A stretch of DNA of 43,967 nt from Acidovorax sp. MR-S7 (GCF_000400995.2 NZ_DF238953.1:1-43967), one strand, 5' to 3'. Shown: positions 8,102 to 16,332, counted from the stretch's first letter. Numbers and translations: made by a program. Notes: generated by a model from the letters alone, not told the origin.

Positions 8102-9246
8102 CAGATCACCTCCAGCTCCGCGTTCAGCGCGCCAGCGGCCTTGATGGCCTGCAGGATGGCCAGCAGGTCCTGCGGCGTGGCGCCCAGGGTGTTGAGCGCG
8201 CGCACCACGTCGGCCAATTGGGGCGAGGCGGGCATCTCGATCACCTTGCCGCCGTCCTGCTTGACCTCAATGTCGCTCTTTTGCGCCACCACGGTCTGGC
8301 CCTGCGACAGCGGCGCGGGCTGGCTGATGACGGGCGTGCTGCTGATGGTGATGGCCAGGTTGCCGTGCGCGATGGCGCAGGGGCCCAGCGTCACCGCCTG
8401 GTTGAGCACGATGGAGCCGGTGCGCGCGTTGATCACCACCTTGGCGGCCGGCGTGGTGTCGGGCAGCTGCAGCTCTTCCAGCTCGGCGATGAAGTTCACG
8501 CGCGCGCCGGGTTCCTGCGGCGCGCGCACCTGCACGGTGCGCCCGTCCAGCGCGGTGGCCGTGCCGCCGCCCAGGCGGCCGTTGATGGCATTGGCCACCT
8601 TGCGCGCGGTCTGGAAGTCGGAGGCGTTCAGGCCCAGGTTGATGGTGTCGCCGTCGTGCAGCGGCGTGGGCACGGAGCGCTCGACCTGCGCGCCGTCGGG
8701 CACGCGGCCCGCGCTCAGGTGGTTGATCTGCACCTTGCTGCCGCCGGCCGATGCGCCGGCGCCACCCACGACGACGTTGCCCTGGGCCAGGGCGTAGATC
8801 TCGCCGTCGGCGCCGCGCAGCGGCGTGGCGATCAGCGTGCCGCCCTTGAGCGACTTGGCGTTGCCCATGGAGGACACGCTCACGTCGATCATCTGGCCCG
8901 GCTGGGCGAAGGCGGGCAGCTGCGCGGTCACGATCACCGTGGCCACGTTCTTGAGCTGCGGCGGCGTGGTGCCCGGCGGCAGGCTGATGCCCATCTGCAG
9001 CAGGTAGTTCTGCATGGCCTGCGTGGTGATCGGCATCTGCGTGGTCTGGTCGCCGGTGCCGTCCAGCCCCACCACGAGCCCGTAGCCCGTGAGCTGGTTG
9101 CTGCGCACGCCCTGCACGGCGGCCACTTCCTTGATGCGCAGCGCATGCGCCGGCAGCGCCGCAGCGAGCGCGAGCGCCCCGAACGCCGCCAGCCGCCGCA
9201 GCGTGCGCAGAGCAGCCGATGAAGGGAGCAGGGCAAAGGTGGTCAT
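8101..9246 (-). CDS. flgI: Flagellar P-ring protein FlgI
   Basis: 381 residues. FlgI forms the periplasmic P-ring around the rod. An N-terminal Sec signal is visible (LRRLAAFGALALAAALPAHA), followed by the family hallmark LRIKEVAAVQGVRSNQLTGY, GLVVGLDGTGDQTTQ and MGISLPPGT. The C-terminus shows LADVVRALNTLGATPQDLLA and IKAAGALNAELEVI. No purine-rich ribosome-binding site stands out before the ATG. A terminator-like hairpin (9340-9372) separates it from flgH upstream. Confidence 0.95.
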   Translation of the reverse strand: MTTFALLPSSAALRTLRRLAAFGALALAAALPAHALRIKEVAAVQGVRSNQLTGYGLVVGLDGTGDQTTQMPITTQAMQNYLLQMGISLPPGTTPPQLKNVATVIVTAQLPAFAQPGQMIDVSVSSMGNAKSLKGGTLIATPLRGADGEIYALAQGNVVVGGAGASAGGSKVQINHLSAGRVPDGAQVERSVPTPLHDGDTINLGLNASDFQTARKVANAINGRLGGGTATALDGRTVQVRAPQEPGARVNFIAELEELQLPDTTPAAKVVINARTGSIVLNQAVTLGPCAIAHGNLAITISSTPVISQPAPLSQGQTVVAQKSDIEVKQDGGKVIEMPASPQLADVVRALNTLGATPQDLLAILQAIKAAGALNAELEVI

Positions 9247-9330
9247 GGCAATGATTGTGGGCTGCCACGCGCCAGGCGAATCACCGAAAAGCCGCCCGAA
9301 AAGCCGCCTATTCGCGGAACACGGATTTCA

Positions 9331-9390
9331 ATGAAAAACGCTTCCAGCGCTTGACAGGCAAGCGCTGGAAGCTATGGTTTTTGATGGCTA
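9331..9390. repeat. Dispersed repeat, copy 3, forming a 14-bp perfect hairpin between flgH and flgI
   Basis: Arms gcttccagcgcttg (9340-9353) and caagcgctggaagc (9359-9372) are exact reverse complements around acagg. Read leftward (flgH to flgI) the hairpin is followed by gtttttc, and read rightward by tatggttttt, so it resembles an intrinsic terminator in both directions. The repeat also carries the flgH stop codon. Its position inside the flg operon suggests partial termination or mRNA end protection. Confidence 0.75.
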
Positions 9391-10074
9391 GAACGGGGCG
9401 ACGGAATTGAAGGCCCGCGACAGCCAGCCCATGGCCTGCGCCTCGCTCTGCGCACCGCGCCCGCGCGACTGCACGCGCGCGTTGGCGACCTGGGTGGAGG
9501 CGATCACGCTGCCCGGGTGCAGCGCGCGTGGGTCCACCGTGCCGGAGAAGCGCAGCACATCCACGTTCTCGTTCACGCCGATCTGCTTTTCTCCCGCCAC
9601 CAGCAGGTGGCCGTTGGGCAGGACCTCGATAACGGTGGTGGAGATGGAGCCGGTGAAGGTGTTGTTGCTTTCGGTGCCGCCCTTGCCTGCAAAGGCGTTG
9701 CTGCTGGACGCGCCCAGGTTGAGCTTGCCCAGCTTGCCCGCACCCACGAAGGGGAAGGCGGAGATGCCGGCCGACGTGTCGGAGCTGCGGTCGATGCTGG
9801 AGCTGGAGTTCTGCTTGGCCGTTACCTGCTCCACGATCTGGATGGTGACGATATCGCCCACCATGCGGGCGCGCCGGTCCTCGAATGCAGGGCGGTAGCT
9901 TGCCGCATGGAACAGGCTGCCAGTGGCAGGCCCGGCAGGGCGTGGCATGGTGGCCACGGGCGGGGGCGCGGTGGGCAGCAAGTCCACGGGCGGCGGCGGA
10001 TTGAGCGTGGCGCAGCCCGTGGCAAGCATGGCCAGGGCGGAGGCTGCGAGCAGGCGCAGGGCGGGGGGCATCAT
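9388..10074 (-). CDS. flgH: Flagellar L-ring lipoprotein FlgH
   Basis: 228 residues from the chosen start. FlgH is the outer-membrane lipoprotein of the L-ring. The start is set at MMPPALRLLAAS because this gives a proper lipoprotein signal (LLAASALAMLATGC, with Cys near residue 22) and because gaaggacgcc precedes the ATG; the longer open frame upstream overlaps flgG. Family motifs follow: GSLFHAASYRPAFEDRRARM, VGDIVTIQIVEQVTAKQNSS and the C-terminal VLPNGHLLVAGEKQIGVN, LRFSGTVDPRAL. The gap to flgG is 17 bases. The -3 position of the lipobox is Ala rather than the commoner Leu. Confidence 0.93.
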   Translation of the reverse strand: MMPPALRLLAASALAMLATGCATLNPPPPVDLLPTAPPPVATMPRPAGPATGSLFHAASYRPAFEDRRARMVGDIVTIQIVEQVTAKQNSSSSIDRSSDTSAGISAFPFVGAGKLGKLNLGASSSNAFAGKGGTESNNTFTGSISTTVIEVLPNGHLLVAGEKQIGVNENVDVLRFSGTVDPRALHPGSVIASTQVANARVQSRGRGAQSEAQAMGWLSRAFNSVAPF

Positions 10075-10091
10075 GGCGTCCTTCCTATCTT

Positions 10092-10874
10092 TCACAGCTG
10101 CGACAGCTTGGCCAGCATCTGGTCCGAGGTCTGGATGGCCTTGGAGTTCATCTCGTAGGCGCGCTGGGTCTGGATCATGGTGACCAGCTCCTCGACCACA
10201 TTGACGTTGGACGACTCCAGGAAGCCCTGGCGCATGATGCCCAGCCCATTGGTGCCCGGCTGGCCCTGCTGCGGCGGGCCCGAGGCGGCCGATTCCTTGT
10301 ACATGTTCTGCCCCACGGGCTCCAGGCCGGCGTTGTTGACGAAGCTGGACATGGCGAGCTGGCCGATCTGCTGCGGCTGGGGGTTGCCCGGCACGGTAGC
10401 GCTGACGACGCCGTCCTCGCCGATGCTCACCTTGGTGGCGTTGGGCGGCACGGTGATGCCGTTGGCCACTGGCAGGCCGCTGGACGTGACCATGCGCCCC
10501 TGCGCGTCGAGCTTGAACGAGCCGTCGCGCGTGTAGCCGATGGTGCCGTCGGGCAGCTGGATTTCGAAGAAGCCGTTGCCGTTGATGGCCACGTCCAGGC
10601 TGTTGCCCGACTGCTGCAGCGGACCCTGCGTGAAGTTGCGGCTGGTGGCCACCACGTTCACGCCCAGGCCCAGGTGCAGACCGGTGGGAAGCTGGTTCTG
10701 CTCGGTGGTCTGCGCGCCGACCTGGCGCAGGTTCTGGTAGATCAGGTCCTCGAACACGGCGTTGTTGCGCTTGAAGCCCGAGGTGGAGACGTTGGCGAGG
10801 TTGTGGGAGATCACGTCCAGCTGCGTCTGCTGGGCGGTCATGCCGGTCTTGGCGATCCACAGGGAATTGATCAT
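10092..10874 (-). CDS. flgG: Flagellar distal rod protein FlgG
   Basis: 260 residues, the usual FlgG length. The N-terminus (INSLWIAKTGMTAQQTQLDV, ISHNLANVSTSGFKRNNAVF) and C-terminus (SNVNVVEELVTMIQTQRAYE, MNSKAIQTSDQMLAKLSQL) are near textbook. It builds the distal rod that crosses the P- and L-rings. It lies 12 bases after flgF, and its ATG is preceded by ggaagaacgcc. Confidence 0.96.
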   Translation of the reverse strand: MINSLWIAKTGMTAQQTQLDVISHNLANVSTSGFKRNNAVFEDLIYQNLRQVGAQTTEQNQLPTGLHLGLGVNVVATSRNFTQGPLQQSGNSLDVAINGNGFFEIQLPDGTIGYTRDGSFKLDAQGRMVTSSGLPVANGITVPPNATKVSIGEDGVVSATVPGNPQPQQIGQLAMSSFVNNAGLEPVGQNMYKESAASGPPQQGQPGTNGLGIMRQGFLESSNVNVVEELVTMIQTQRAYEMNSKAIQTSDQMLAKLSQL

Positions 10875-10886
10875 GGCGTTCTTCCT

Positions 10887-11627
10887 TTAGCCGTTGGTGC
10901 TGAGCAGCCGGGCGGCGGCCTTGTCGTCGTTCTCGGCGGTTTGCAGCAGGCGCATCTGCTGCTCGAACTGGCGCGCGGCGGCGATCATGCCCACCATGCA
11001 TTCGACGGCATTCACGTTGGAGCCTTCCAGCGCACCCGAGGCCAGGCGCGCATTGGCGTCGTTGGGGATGGGCTCGCCCGAGGCGGTGCGGAACAGCCCG
11101 TCGTTGCCGCGCTGCAGCGGGTCTTCGGCCATGGGCGTGGCGAGCTTGATGCGCCCGATGGCCTGCGGCACCTGGCCTGGCACGCGCGCAGTGATGGTGC
11201 CGTCGCTGCCCAGCATGGCCTCGGCGCCCTGAGGCACCTCGATGGGAGCGCCGCCGTCGGAGAGCACCGTCAGGCCGTTGTGCGTGACGAGCTGGCCCTC
11301 GGCCGTGACGGTGAAGGCGCCGTTGCGCGTATAGGCCTCGGTGCCGTCCAGGCCCTGCACGGCGAACCAGGCGTTCCCCAGGGCCATACCGTCGAGCGGG
11401 CGGCCGGTGCGCTGCACGGGACCGGGCGTGTCCACATGACCGGAGGTGGCTTCCAGCGCGAACACGCGCGTGCTGGAGCCGTCGCCTTGCAGCGGCACCG
11501 AGCGGAAGTTGGACATTTCCGCGCGGAAGCCATTGGTGGAGACGTTCGCCAGGTTGTTGGACAGCACCGCCTGCCGGTGTGCAGCGGCGCTGGCGCCGGT
11601 CATGGAGGTGTAGATGATGCGGTCCAT
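10887..11627 (-). CDS. flgF: Flagellar proximal rod protein FlgF
   Basis: 246 residues. The rod signature is at the N-terminus (MDRIIYTSMTGASAAAHRQA, LSNNLANVSTNGFRAEMS) and the C-terminal helix is GSNVNAVECMVGMIAAARQF. It is shorter than FlgE and follows it directly in the operon, as expected for FlgF. A ggag ribosome-binding site lies 8 bases before the ATG. Confidence 0.95.
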   Translation of the reverse strand: MDRIIYTSMTGASAAAHRQAVLSNNLANVSTNGFRAEMSNFRSVPLQGDGSSTRVFALEATSGHVDTPGPVQRTGRPLDGMALGNAWFAVQGLDGTEAYTRNGAFTVTAEGQLVTHNGLTVLSDGGAPIEVPQGAEAMLGSDGTITARVPGQVPQAIGRIKLATPMAEDPLQRGNDGLFRTASGEPIPNDANARLASGALEGSNVNAVECMVGMIAAARQFEQQMRLLQTAENDDKAAARLLSTNG

Positions 11628-11652
11628 GGCGTGGTCTCCAGGTCAGGCAGCG

Positions 11653-12933
11653 TCAGCGCAGGTTGACGAGGGTGGACATCACTTGGTCCTGTGTCTTGAT
11701 GGTCTGCGCATTGGCCTGGTAGGCGCGCTGTGCAGTCATCATGTTCACGAGCTCGGCCGTGAGGTCCACGTTGGAATCTTCCAGTGCGCCCGAGCGCAGC
11801 TTGCCGAAGTTGCCGTCGGTGGGGGAGCCCAGCATCGGCTGGCCCGATGCGCTGGTCTCCACCCAGTTGTTGCCCCCCACGGGCTCCAGGCCCTGGCTGT
11901 TGCGGAAGCTCGCCAGCGCAATCTGCCCTTCGGCACGCGTCACGCCATTGGAATAGCGCGCAAGGACCAGGCCGTCGTCGCCGATGTTGATCCCGGTGAG
12001 CTGTCCCGAGCTGTAGCCGTCCTGCGTGAGTTCGGAAGGCGCGAACTTGGAGCCGAACTGCGTCATGCCGTCCAGCTTCAGCTCCACCTGGAAGTCGGGG
12101 AGGCCGTTGGGATTGGGTGGCGAGGGGCTGATGGTCAGGTCCATCGTGAACCCCGTTGCTGGCGGCGTCGCAGCGGGACCGATGATGTTGCCGTTGTTGT
12201 CGAAGGTGATCTGGCCGATGGGGGTGGCGACCACGGGCGGCGTGGCGCTGGGGTCGTCCAGCTCTGTATAGACGTCCCAGGTGTTGGCGCCGTTCTTCTC
12301 GAAATACAGGTTCAGAGGCTTGGCTACGCCCTGGCTGTCGTAGACATTGATCGACGTGCCATAGGTGGAGCGCGGTGTGGCGGGGATGGGCGGGGTGGCG
12401 GCCGGGTCGCCCGCGGCATCCGGCGCGCGCGCGTCCAGATTGAAGGCGGCATTGATTTCCGTGGTTTGTTTCGCTGGGATGGGCGCGCCGGTGGGCAGTG
12501 TCAGCGGCCCTGCCGTGCTGGAGGTGCGCTGGCCCGTCAGAGGATTGGTGGGGTAGCCCAGCACGCGGGCCCCATCGTTGGTGATGATGTCGCCCGTGTT
12601 CGCGTCCAGCTTGAAATTGCCTGCCCGGGTGTAGGCGCGCGAGCCGTCAGGCATCTGCAGCGTGAAGAAGCCATTGCCATTGATCGCTACGTCCAGGCTG
12701 TTGCCCGTGACGCTGATGTTGCCCTGGCTGAACTGCTGCGCGATCGCTGCCGTTTCCACGCCAATGCCGGCGCTGCTGCCGCCCGAAGCGCCGATGGATG
12801 CGGCGATCATGGCGGCGAACTCGGAACGCGATGACTTGAACCCCGTGGTGTTGGCGTTGGCGATGTTATGGCCGATCACATCGAGGTTCCTGGCCGATGC
12901 ATTGAGGCCGGAGAGGCCCTGTTGGAAACCCAT
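11653..12933 (-). CDS. flgE: Flagellar hook protein FlgE
   Basis: 426 residues. FlgE polymerises into the hook. N-terminal MGFQQGLSGLNASARNLDVI, GHNIANANTTGFKSSRSEF and C-terminal DSNVDLTAELVNMMTAQRAY, QANAQTIKTQDQVM are characteristic. The middle region contains three similar Ala-Thr-Pro-Pro loops (AATPPIPATP, SATPPVVATP, AATPPATG) that look like surface insertions. Ribosome-binding site ggagaaaacc precedes the ATG. The gene lies 34 bases after flgD, matching the scaffold-then-hook order of assembly. Confidence 0.95.
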   Translation of the reverse strand: MGFQQGLSGLNASARNLDVIGHNIANANTTGFKSSRSEFAAMIAASIGASGGSSAGIGVETAAIAQQFSQGNISVTGNSLDVAINGNGFFTLQMPDGSRAYTRAGNFKLDANTGDIITNDGARVLGYPTNPLTGQRTSSTAGPLTLPTGAPIPAKQTTEINAAFNLDARAPDAAGDPAATPPIPATPRSTYGTSINVYDSQGVAKPLNLYFEKNGANTWDVYTELDDPSATPPVVATPIGQITFDNNGNIIGPAATPPATGFTMDLTISPSPPNPNGLPDFQVELKLDGMTQFGSKFAPSELTQDGYSSGQLTGINIGDDGLVLARYSNGVTRAEGQIALASFRNSQGLEPVGGNNWVETSASGQPMLGSPTDGNFGKLRSGALEDSNVDLTAELVNMMTAQRAYQANAQTIKTQDQVMSTLVNLR

Positions 12934-12967
12934 GGTTTTCTCCTGGTGCGTATTGAAGTGCGTGGGG

Positions 12968-13630
12968 TTAGACCACGCCGCGGATGTTGGCGTAGTTGAC
13001 GGTTTCTCCGTTTTCCAGCGTCAGGGTCAATGCGCCGGCGTTGGTGCCGGTGGCCACCACCTTCGACTGCATCAGCGGCGTGGCGGTGACCGCCCCTTCC
13101 TTGTTCGATGCGACGACGCGGAAGCGCAGGTCGGCGGCGTTGCCTGCGGTGTATTTGCTGGCATCCCATTCGAATTCGCCGCGGCCCTTGTCCAGCGCTC
13201 CCAGTTCCACGGTGTCCACGACCACGCCGCCTGGTGTGACCACTTCCACCTTGACGCTGGTGGCGGCATTGGCGAGGTCGAAGTAGCCTTTCCCCTTGGC
13301 GTCTTCCATGCTCATCTGATTGCCTTCCGAGAGCACCGAACGGCCGATCATGGTGATGCCTTGCAGTGTCTGCATCGTGGCGAATTGCTCGGCCATGGTC
13401 TGCATGGTCAGATTCAGCGTTTGCAGGCCCGTCACCGTGTTGATCTGGGCCATCTGCGTCGTCATCTGGGCGTTGTCCAGAGGATTCATCGGATCCTGGT
13501 TGGTCAGCTGTGCCACGAGCAGCTTCAGGAACCGGTCCTGCATTGCGGCGGGATCGTTGTTGTCGCCCGTCTTGGACGTGGTGGCGGCACCGGCGTCGAG
13601 TGTGCTGGTATCGATGGGGCTCATGAACAT
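12968..13630 (-). CDS. flgD: Flagellar hook cap/scaffold protein FlgD
   Basis: 220 residues. FlgD caps the growing hook and is discarded when the hook is complete. The conserved N-terminal export and cap region is clear: MQDRFLKLLVAQLTNQDPMN, PLDNAQMTTQMAQINTVTGL. The C-terminal half carries the FLIN/Tudor-like fold region (VELGALDKGRGEFEWDAS). ATG at 13630 is preferred to the Met at residue 3 because ggag lies 8 bases upstream. Confidence 0.95.
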   Translation of the reverse strand: MFMSPIDTSTLDAGAATTSKTGDNNDPAAMQDRFLKLLVAQLTNQDPMNPLDNAQMTTQMAQINTVTGLQTLNLTMQTMAEQFATMQTLQGITMIGRSVLSEGNQMSMEDAKGKGYFDLANAATSVKVEVVTPGGVVVDTVELGALDKGRGEFEWDASKYTAGNAADLRFRVVASNKEGAVTATPLMQSKVVATGTNAGALTLTLENGETVNYANIRGVV

Positions 13631-13648
13631 GGCGGTGTCTCCGGACGG

Positions 13649-14053
13649 TTACTGGCCCATCTGCAGGGTCTTGAGCAGCAGCGTCTTGGCCGTGTTCATG
13701 ACCTCGACGTTGTTCTGGTACGAGCGCGAGGCGGAGATCATGTTGACCATCTCCTCCACCGCGTTCACGTTGGAGTGGGTGACGTAGCCCTCGGCGTCGG
13801 CCATGGGGTTGGCCGGGTCGTGCACGCGGCGGCCAGGCACGTCGCTTTCCTGGATGGTCGACACGCGCACCCCGGCCGAGCTGTCCGCGCCCATGGGCGT
13901 GGTCTGGAACACCACCTGGCGCGCCTTGTAGGCCTGGCCGTCGGGGCCGGCCACGGCGTCCACGTTGGCCAGGTTGCTGGCCACGACGTTCAGGCGCTGC
14001 GACTGCGCGCTGATCGCGCTGCCCGAGACGTTGAAGATCGAGAACATCGACAT
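13649..14053 (-). CDS. flgC: Flagellar proximal rod protein FlgC
   Basis: 134 residues, the normal FlgC size. N-terminal FNVSGSAISAQSQRLNVVAS, NLANVDAVAGPDGQAYKARQ and C-terminal THSNVNAVEEMVNMISASRS, YQNNVEVMNTAKTLLLKTLQ identify it. It is a proximal rod subunit exported by the flagellar type III system. It lies between flgB (20-base gap) and flgD (18-base gap). Confidence 0.96.
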   Translation of the reverse strand: MSMFSIFNVSGSAISAQSQRLNVVASNLANVDAVAGPDGQAYKARQVVFQTTPMGADSSAGVRVSTIQESDVPGRRVHDPANPMADAEGYVTHSNVNAVEEMVNMISASRSYQNNVEVMNTAKTLLLKTLQMGQ

Positions 14054-14073
14054 GGCGTTGGCTCCTTATCGGC

Positions 14074-14490
14074 TTACTGGCCCTGGATGGCGCTCAGCAT
14101 GGTCTTGGCGCCGCCGTTGATGAAGCGCAGCGTGGCCTCATAGCGCACGGCGTTGTCCACGAAGGCGGCGCGCTCGCGGTCCATGTCCACGGTATTGCGG
14201 TCCAGGCTGGGCTGGGTCTGCAGGCTGTAGCCCAGCGCACTGTCCGACGTGCCGCTGCCGGCGGCGGGCAGCGGGATGTGGCGCGGGTCGCTCACGCTCT
14301 GCTGGCGCATCGCGCCGGGCGCCTGGGCCTCGCTGGCGGCACGCATGGCGTCGGCGAACTTGAAGTCGCGCGCCACGTAGCCGGGCGTGTCCGCGTTGGC
14401 GATGTTGCTCGCGATGGCGCGCTGGCGCTCGGAACGCAGCAGCAGCGCGTTGCCGTGGAAGTCCAGTCGCTGGGTCATCTTGTCGAGCAT
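14074..14490 (-). CDS. flgB: Flagellar proximal rod protein FlgB
   Basis: 138 residues. LDFHGNALLLRSERQRAIAS and NIANADTPGYVARDFKFADA are the FlgB signature; the C-terminal helix is NAVRYEATLRFINGGAKTML. It is the first gene of flgBCDEFGHIJKL and is divergent from flgA, so the operon promoter should lie in 14491-14666. I could not pick a convincing promoter there. Confidence 0.96.
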   Translation of the reverse strand: MLDKMTQRLDFHGNALLLRSERQRAIASNIANADTPGYVARDFKFADAMRAASEAQAPGAMRQQSVSDPRHIPLPAAGSGTSDSALGYSLQTQPSLDRNTVDMDRERAAFVDNAVRYEATLRFINGGAKTMLSAIQGQ

Positions 14491-14666
14491 GGGGGCCTCG
14501 GGCGGTGAAGGGATTCGGTGGAGCGATTGTGGAATCCGCCCCGGTTTTCTAAAGCGCGAAGAACGCGGTGATCGGGCGGCTGTTCGGTGCTTTCGGGGGG
14601 GCGGCGGCGGCCTACAGTGGCCGGTGTGGAAAAGCGCCCCCGGGGCCTGCCTTTTGGAGAAACGCC
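14491..14666. promoter_or_regulatory. Divergent flgB/flgA intergenic region
   Basis: 176 bases between two divergent flagellar start codons must hold promoters for the flgB operon and for flgA. By analogy with other betaproteobacteria these would be class II (FlhDC-dependent sigma-70) promoters. No convincing -10/-35 pair, FlhDC box or sigma-28 site was found by eye. A ggaga ribosome-binding site for flgA lies at 14656-14660. Confidence 0.4.
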
Positions 14667-15371
14667 ATGCCTTCCTTCCCCTTCATCCGTTCGCTGGCCG
14701 CGGCCCTGGGCTGCATGGCGCTCGCGGGCCCGGCACTGGCCCAGGACGACCTGGGTTCTGTCGGCCAGCGCTGGCTGAACGACGTGCTGCAGGCCCAGTC
14801 CGCCACGCTGCCGCTGCGCATGGAGGTCAGCGTGGGCGCCCTCGATCCGCGCCTGCGCCTGGCGCCGTGCAACCATGTCGAGCCCTACCTGCCCACCGGC
14901 GCGCGCCTGTGGGGCCGCACCCGCCTGGGCCTGCGCTGCATGGACGGGGCCACGCGCTGGAACGTGTTCCTGCCCATCACCGTCAAGGCATTCGGCCCCG
15001 CCTGGGTGCTGGCGGGCAACGTGGCCTCCGGCGCGGTGCTGACCGAGCAGGACGCGGTGGAGGCCGAGGTGGACTGGGCGGCCGAGACGGCCCCCGTCGT
15101 GGCCAATCCCCAGGCCTGGGTGGGCCAGGTGGCGGCGCGCCACCTGGTGGCCGGGCAGGCGTTGCGCCAGAACATGGTCCGTCCCCCCGAGGTCTTCAGA
15201 GCCGGCACTTCCGTGCGGGTCGTGGTGCAGGGACCGGGGTATTCGGTAACATCTTCCGGCCAGGCCATGAGCGCTGGTGCCGTGGGCCAGAATGTGCGCA
15301 TCCGCATGGCGAATGGGCGGGTGATCGCAGGTATTGTGTCGGATGATGGGACGGTAGAGGCCACCTTGTAG
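14667..15371 (+). CDS. flgA: Flagellar P-ring assembly chaperone FlgA
   Basis: 234 residues from the chosen ATG. FlgA is the periplasmic chaperone for FlgI. The start at MPSFPFIRSLAAALGCMALA gives a standard Sec signal ending ALAQ and has ggaga 6 bases upstream; the longer in-frame start at 14568 would bury the signal. The C-terminal SAF-type domain is recognisable: GAVLTEQDAVEAEVDW, ARHLVAGQALRQNMVRPPEV, VRVVVQGPGYSVTSSGQAMS, GAVGQNVRIRMANGRVIAGI. It is followed by the flgM promoter. Confidence 0.93.
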   Translation: MPSFPFIRSLAAALGCMALAGPALAQDDLGSVGQRWLNDVLQAQSATLPLRMEVSVGALDPRLRLAPCNHVEPYLPTGARLWGRTRLGLRCMDGATRWNVFLPITVKAFGPAWVLAGNVASGAVLTEQDAVEAEVDWAAETAPVVANPQAWVGQVAARHLVAGQALRQNMVRPPEVFRAGTSVRVVVQGPGYSVTSSGQAMSAGAVGQNVRIRMANGRVIAGIVSDDGTVEATL

Positions 15372-15383
15372 CCAACAAAACCC

Positions 15384-15410
15384 TCAAGTCCGCCGCGCAC
15401 CGGCCGAAAA
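15384..15410 (+). promoter_or_regulatory. FliA (sigma-28) class 3 promoter of flgM
   Basis: tcaagtcc (15384-15391), an 11-base spacer, then gccgaaaa (15403-15410) closely fits the flagellar sigma-28 consensus TAAAGTTT-N11-GCCGATAA. The predicted transcript would begin a few bases downstream, after the ATG at 15412, so the flgM start at 15454 must be the one used from this promoter. Confidence 0.8.
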
Positions 15411-15453
15411 CATGGCTACTGGCCCCACACTGACAGGGGTGGTGGAGAGTGCG

Positions 15454-15774
15454 ATGAAGATAGGACACAACCCGGATACTGCCAATGCGCTGACGCAGGC
15501 GGCCGCTGCAAAGCAGCAGGCCAAGGCACCTGCGCCCGCAGCCCAGGACGCGGCCAAGGACGCGCCGCGCACGGCGGCCGCGGGCGTACCCGTGACCCTG
15601 TCGCAGGCAGCGCGCAGCATGGACGTGGCGCGTGGCGCCTCCGATTTCGACGCCGGCAAGGTCAAGGCTGTCAAGTCCGCCATCGAAAAGGGTACGTTCA
15701 AGGTGGACGCCGAGGCGGTCGCCGACAAGCTGCTGGCCAACGCCTCCGAAACCCTGCTGCGCTCCCGCGGCTGA
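15454..15774 (+). CDS. flgM: Anti-sigma-28 factor FlgM
   Basis: 106 residues. FlgM binds FliA and holds late flagellar genes silent until the hook-basal body can export it. The start at MKIGHNPDTANALTQ is chosen over the ATG at 15412 because MKIG is the typical FlgM opening, ggagag lies just upstream, and 15412 falls at the expected transcription start. The C-terminal sigma-binding region is clear: SDFDAGKVKAVKSAIEKGTF, VDAEAVADKLLANASETLL. The N-terminal half is Ala/Lys/Pro-rich and disordered. The gene has its own FliA promoter, giving the usual autoregulatory loop. Confidence 0.93.
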   Translation: MKIGHNPDTANALTQAAAAKQQAKAPAPAAQDAAKDAPRTAAAGVPVTLSQAARSMDVARGASDFDAGKVKAVKSAIEKGTFKVDAEAVADKLLANASETLLRSRG

Positions 15775-15815
15775 CCTTCCGCGCATGCCGGGGCGAACGG
15801 CCATAGACTCGCCCC

Positions 15816-16178
15816 ATGTCCATAGGCACCCCCCTCTCCGCCATCGAAGCGCAGCTCCAGGACGTGGAGACTGCCCTGATGGCCACCGATCCCCTGACCC
15901 TGGAAAAGGCCGCCCAGCGCTTGCGCGAGGCGGCCTTTGCGTTGTCGCAGGCCCTGGAGCGTTCCGGCGGGCAGGGCACATGGCCCGAGGGCACGGCCGC
16001 CCGCATCCAGGCCATCGGCACCCGGCTGGGCCTGCTGCGCGAGCAGCTTGCACGCGTGCTGGCGCTCACCGAGCGGCAGGCCGCATCGCTGCTGCCGCCC
16101 GTGCAGGGCGTGACCTACGGCAAAGCCGGCAGCGCCCCCCCCGCCCCGGGCGCACGCATCTACCGCGCCCCGGGTTGA
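15816..16178 (+). CDS. flgN: Flagellar export chaperone FlgN
   Basis: 120 residues, mostly helical (LSAIEAQLQDVETALMATDP, LEKAAQRLREAAFALSQALE, TRLGLLREQLARVLALTERQ), ending in a Pro/Gly tail with ARIYRAPG. FlgN escorts FlgK and FlgL to the export gate. Sequence is poorly conserved in this family, so the call rests largely on the helical profile, the size and the position 41 bases after flgM, as in the common flgMN operon. Confidence 0.8.
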   Translation: MSIGTPLSAIEAQLQDVETALMATDPLTLEKAAQRLREAAFALSQALERSGGQGTWPEGTAARIQAIGTRLGLLREQLARVLALTERQAASLLPPVQGVTYGKAGSAPPAPGARIYRAPG

Positions 16179-16241
16179 TTTGCTATTGAAAAGAGAGCTG
16201 CTTGCGCTTGACTGGTAAGTGCTGGAGGCCAATTTGACTAG
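16179..16241. repeat. Dispersed intergenic repeat, copy 4
   Basis: The repeat reads gctattgaaaagagagctgc, then ttgcgcttgactggtaagtg, then ctggaggcc. It starts directly after the flgN stop codon. Confidence 0.75.
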
Positions 16242-16332
16242 AAATCCAGCCTCGCTCCATTCATCCGAAGGCCGCGGAGCAGGCCATGCCAGCGGACGCC
16301 GCGGAGCTGGCTCCGCCAGGCCGCTGGCGTCG

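Noticed and set aside
15412-15453. Upstream in-frame ATG as the start of flgM
   Set aside because: It lies at the predicted transcription start of the FliA promoter, and FlgM typically begins MKIG, which is the ATG at 15454 with its own ggagag site.
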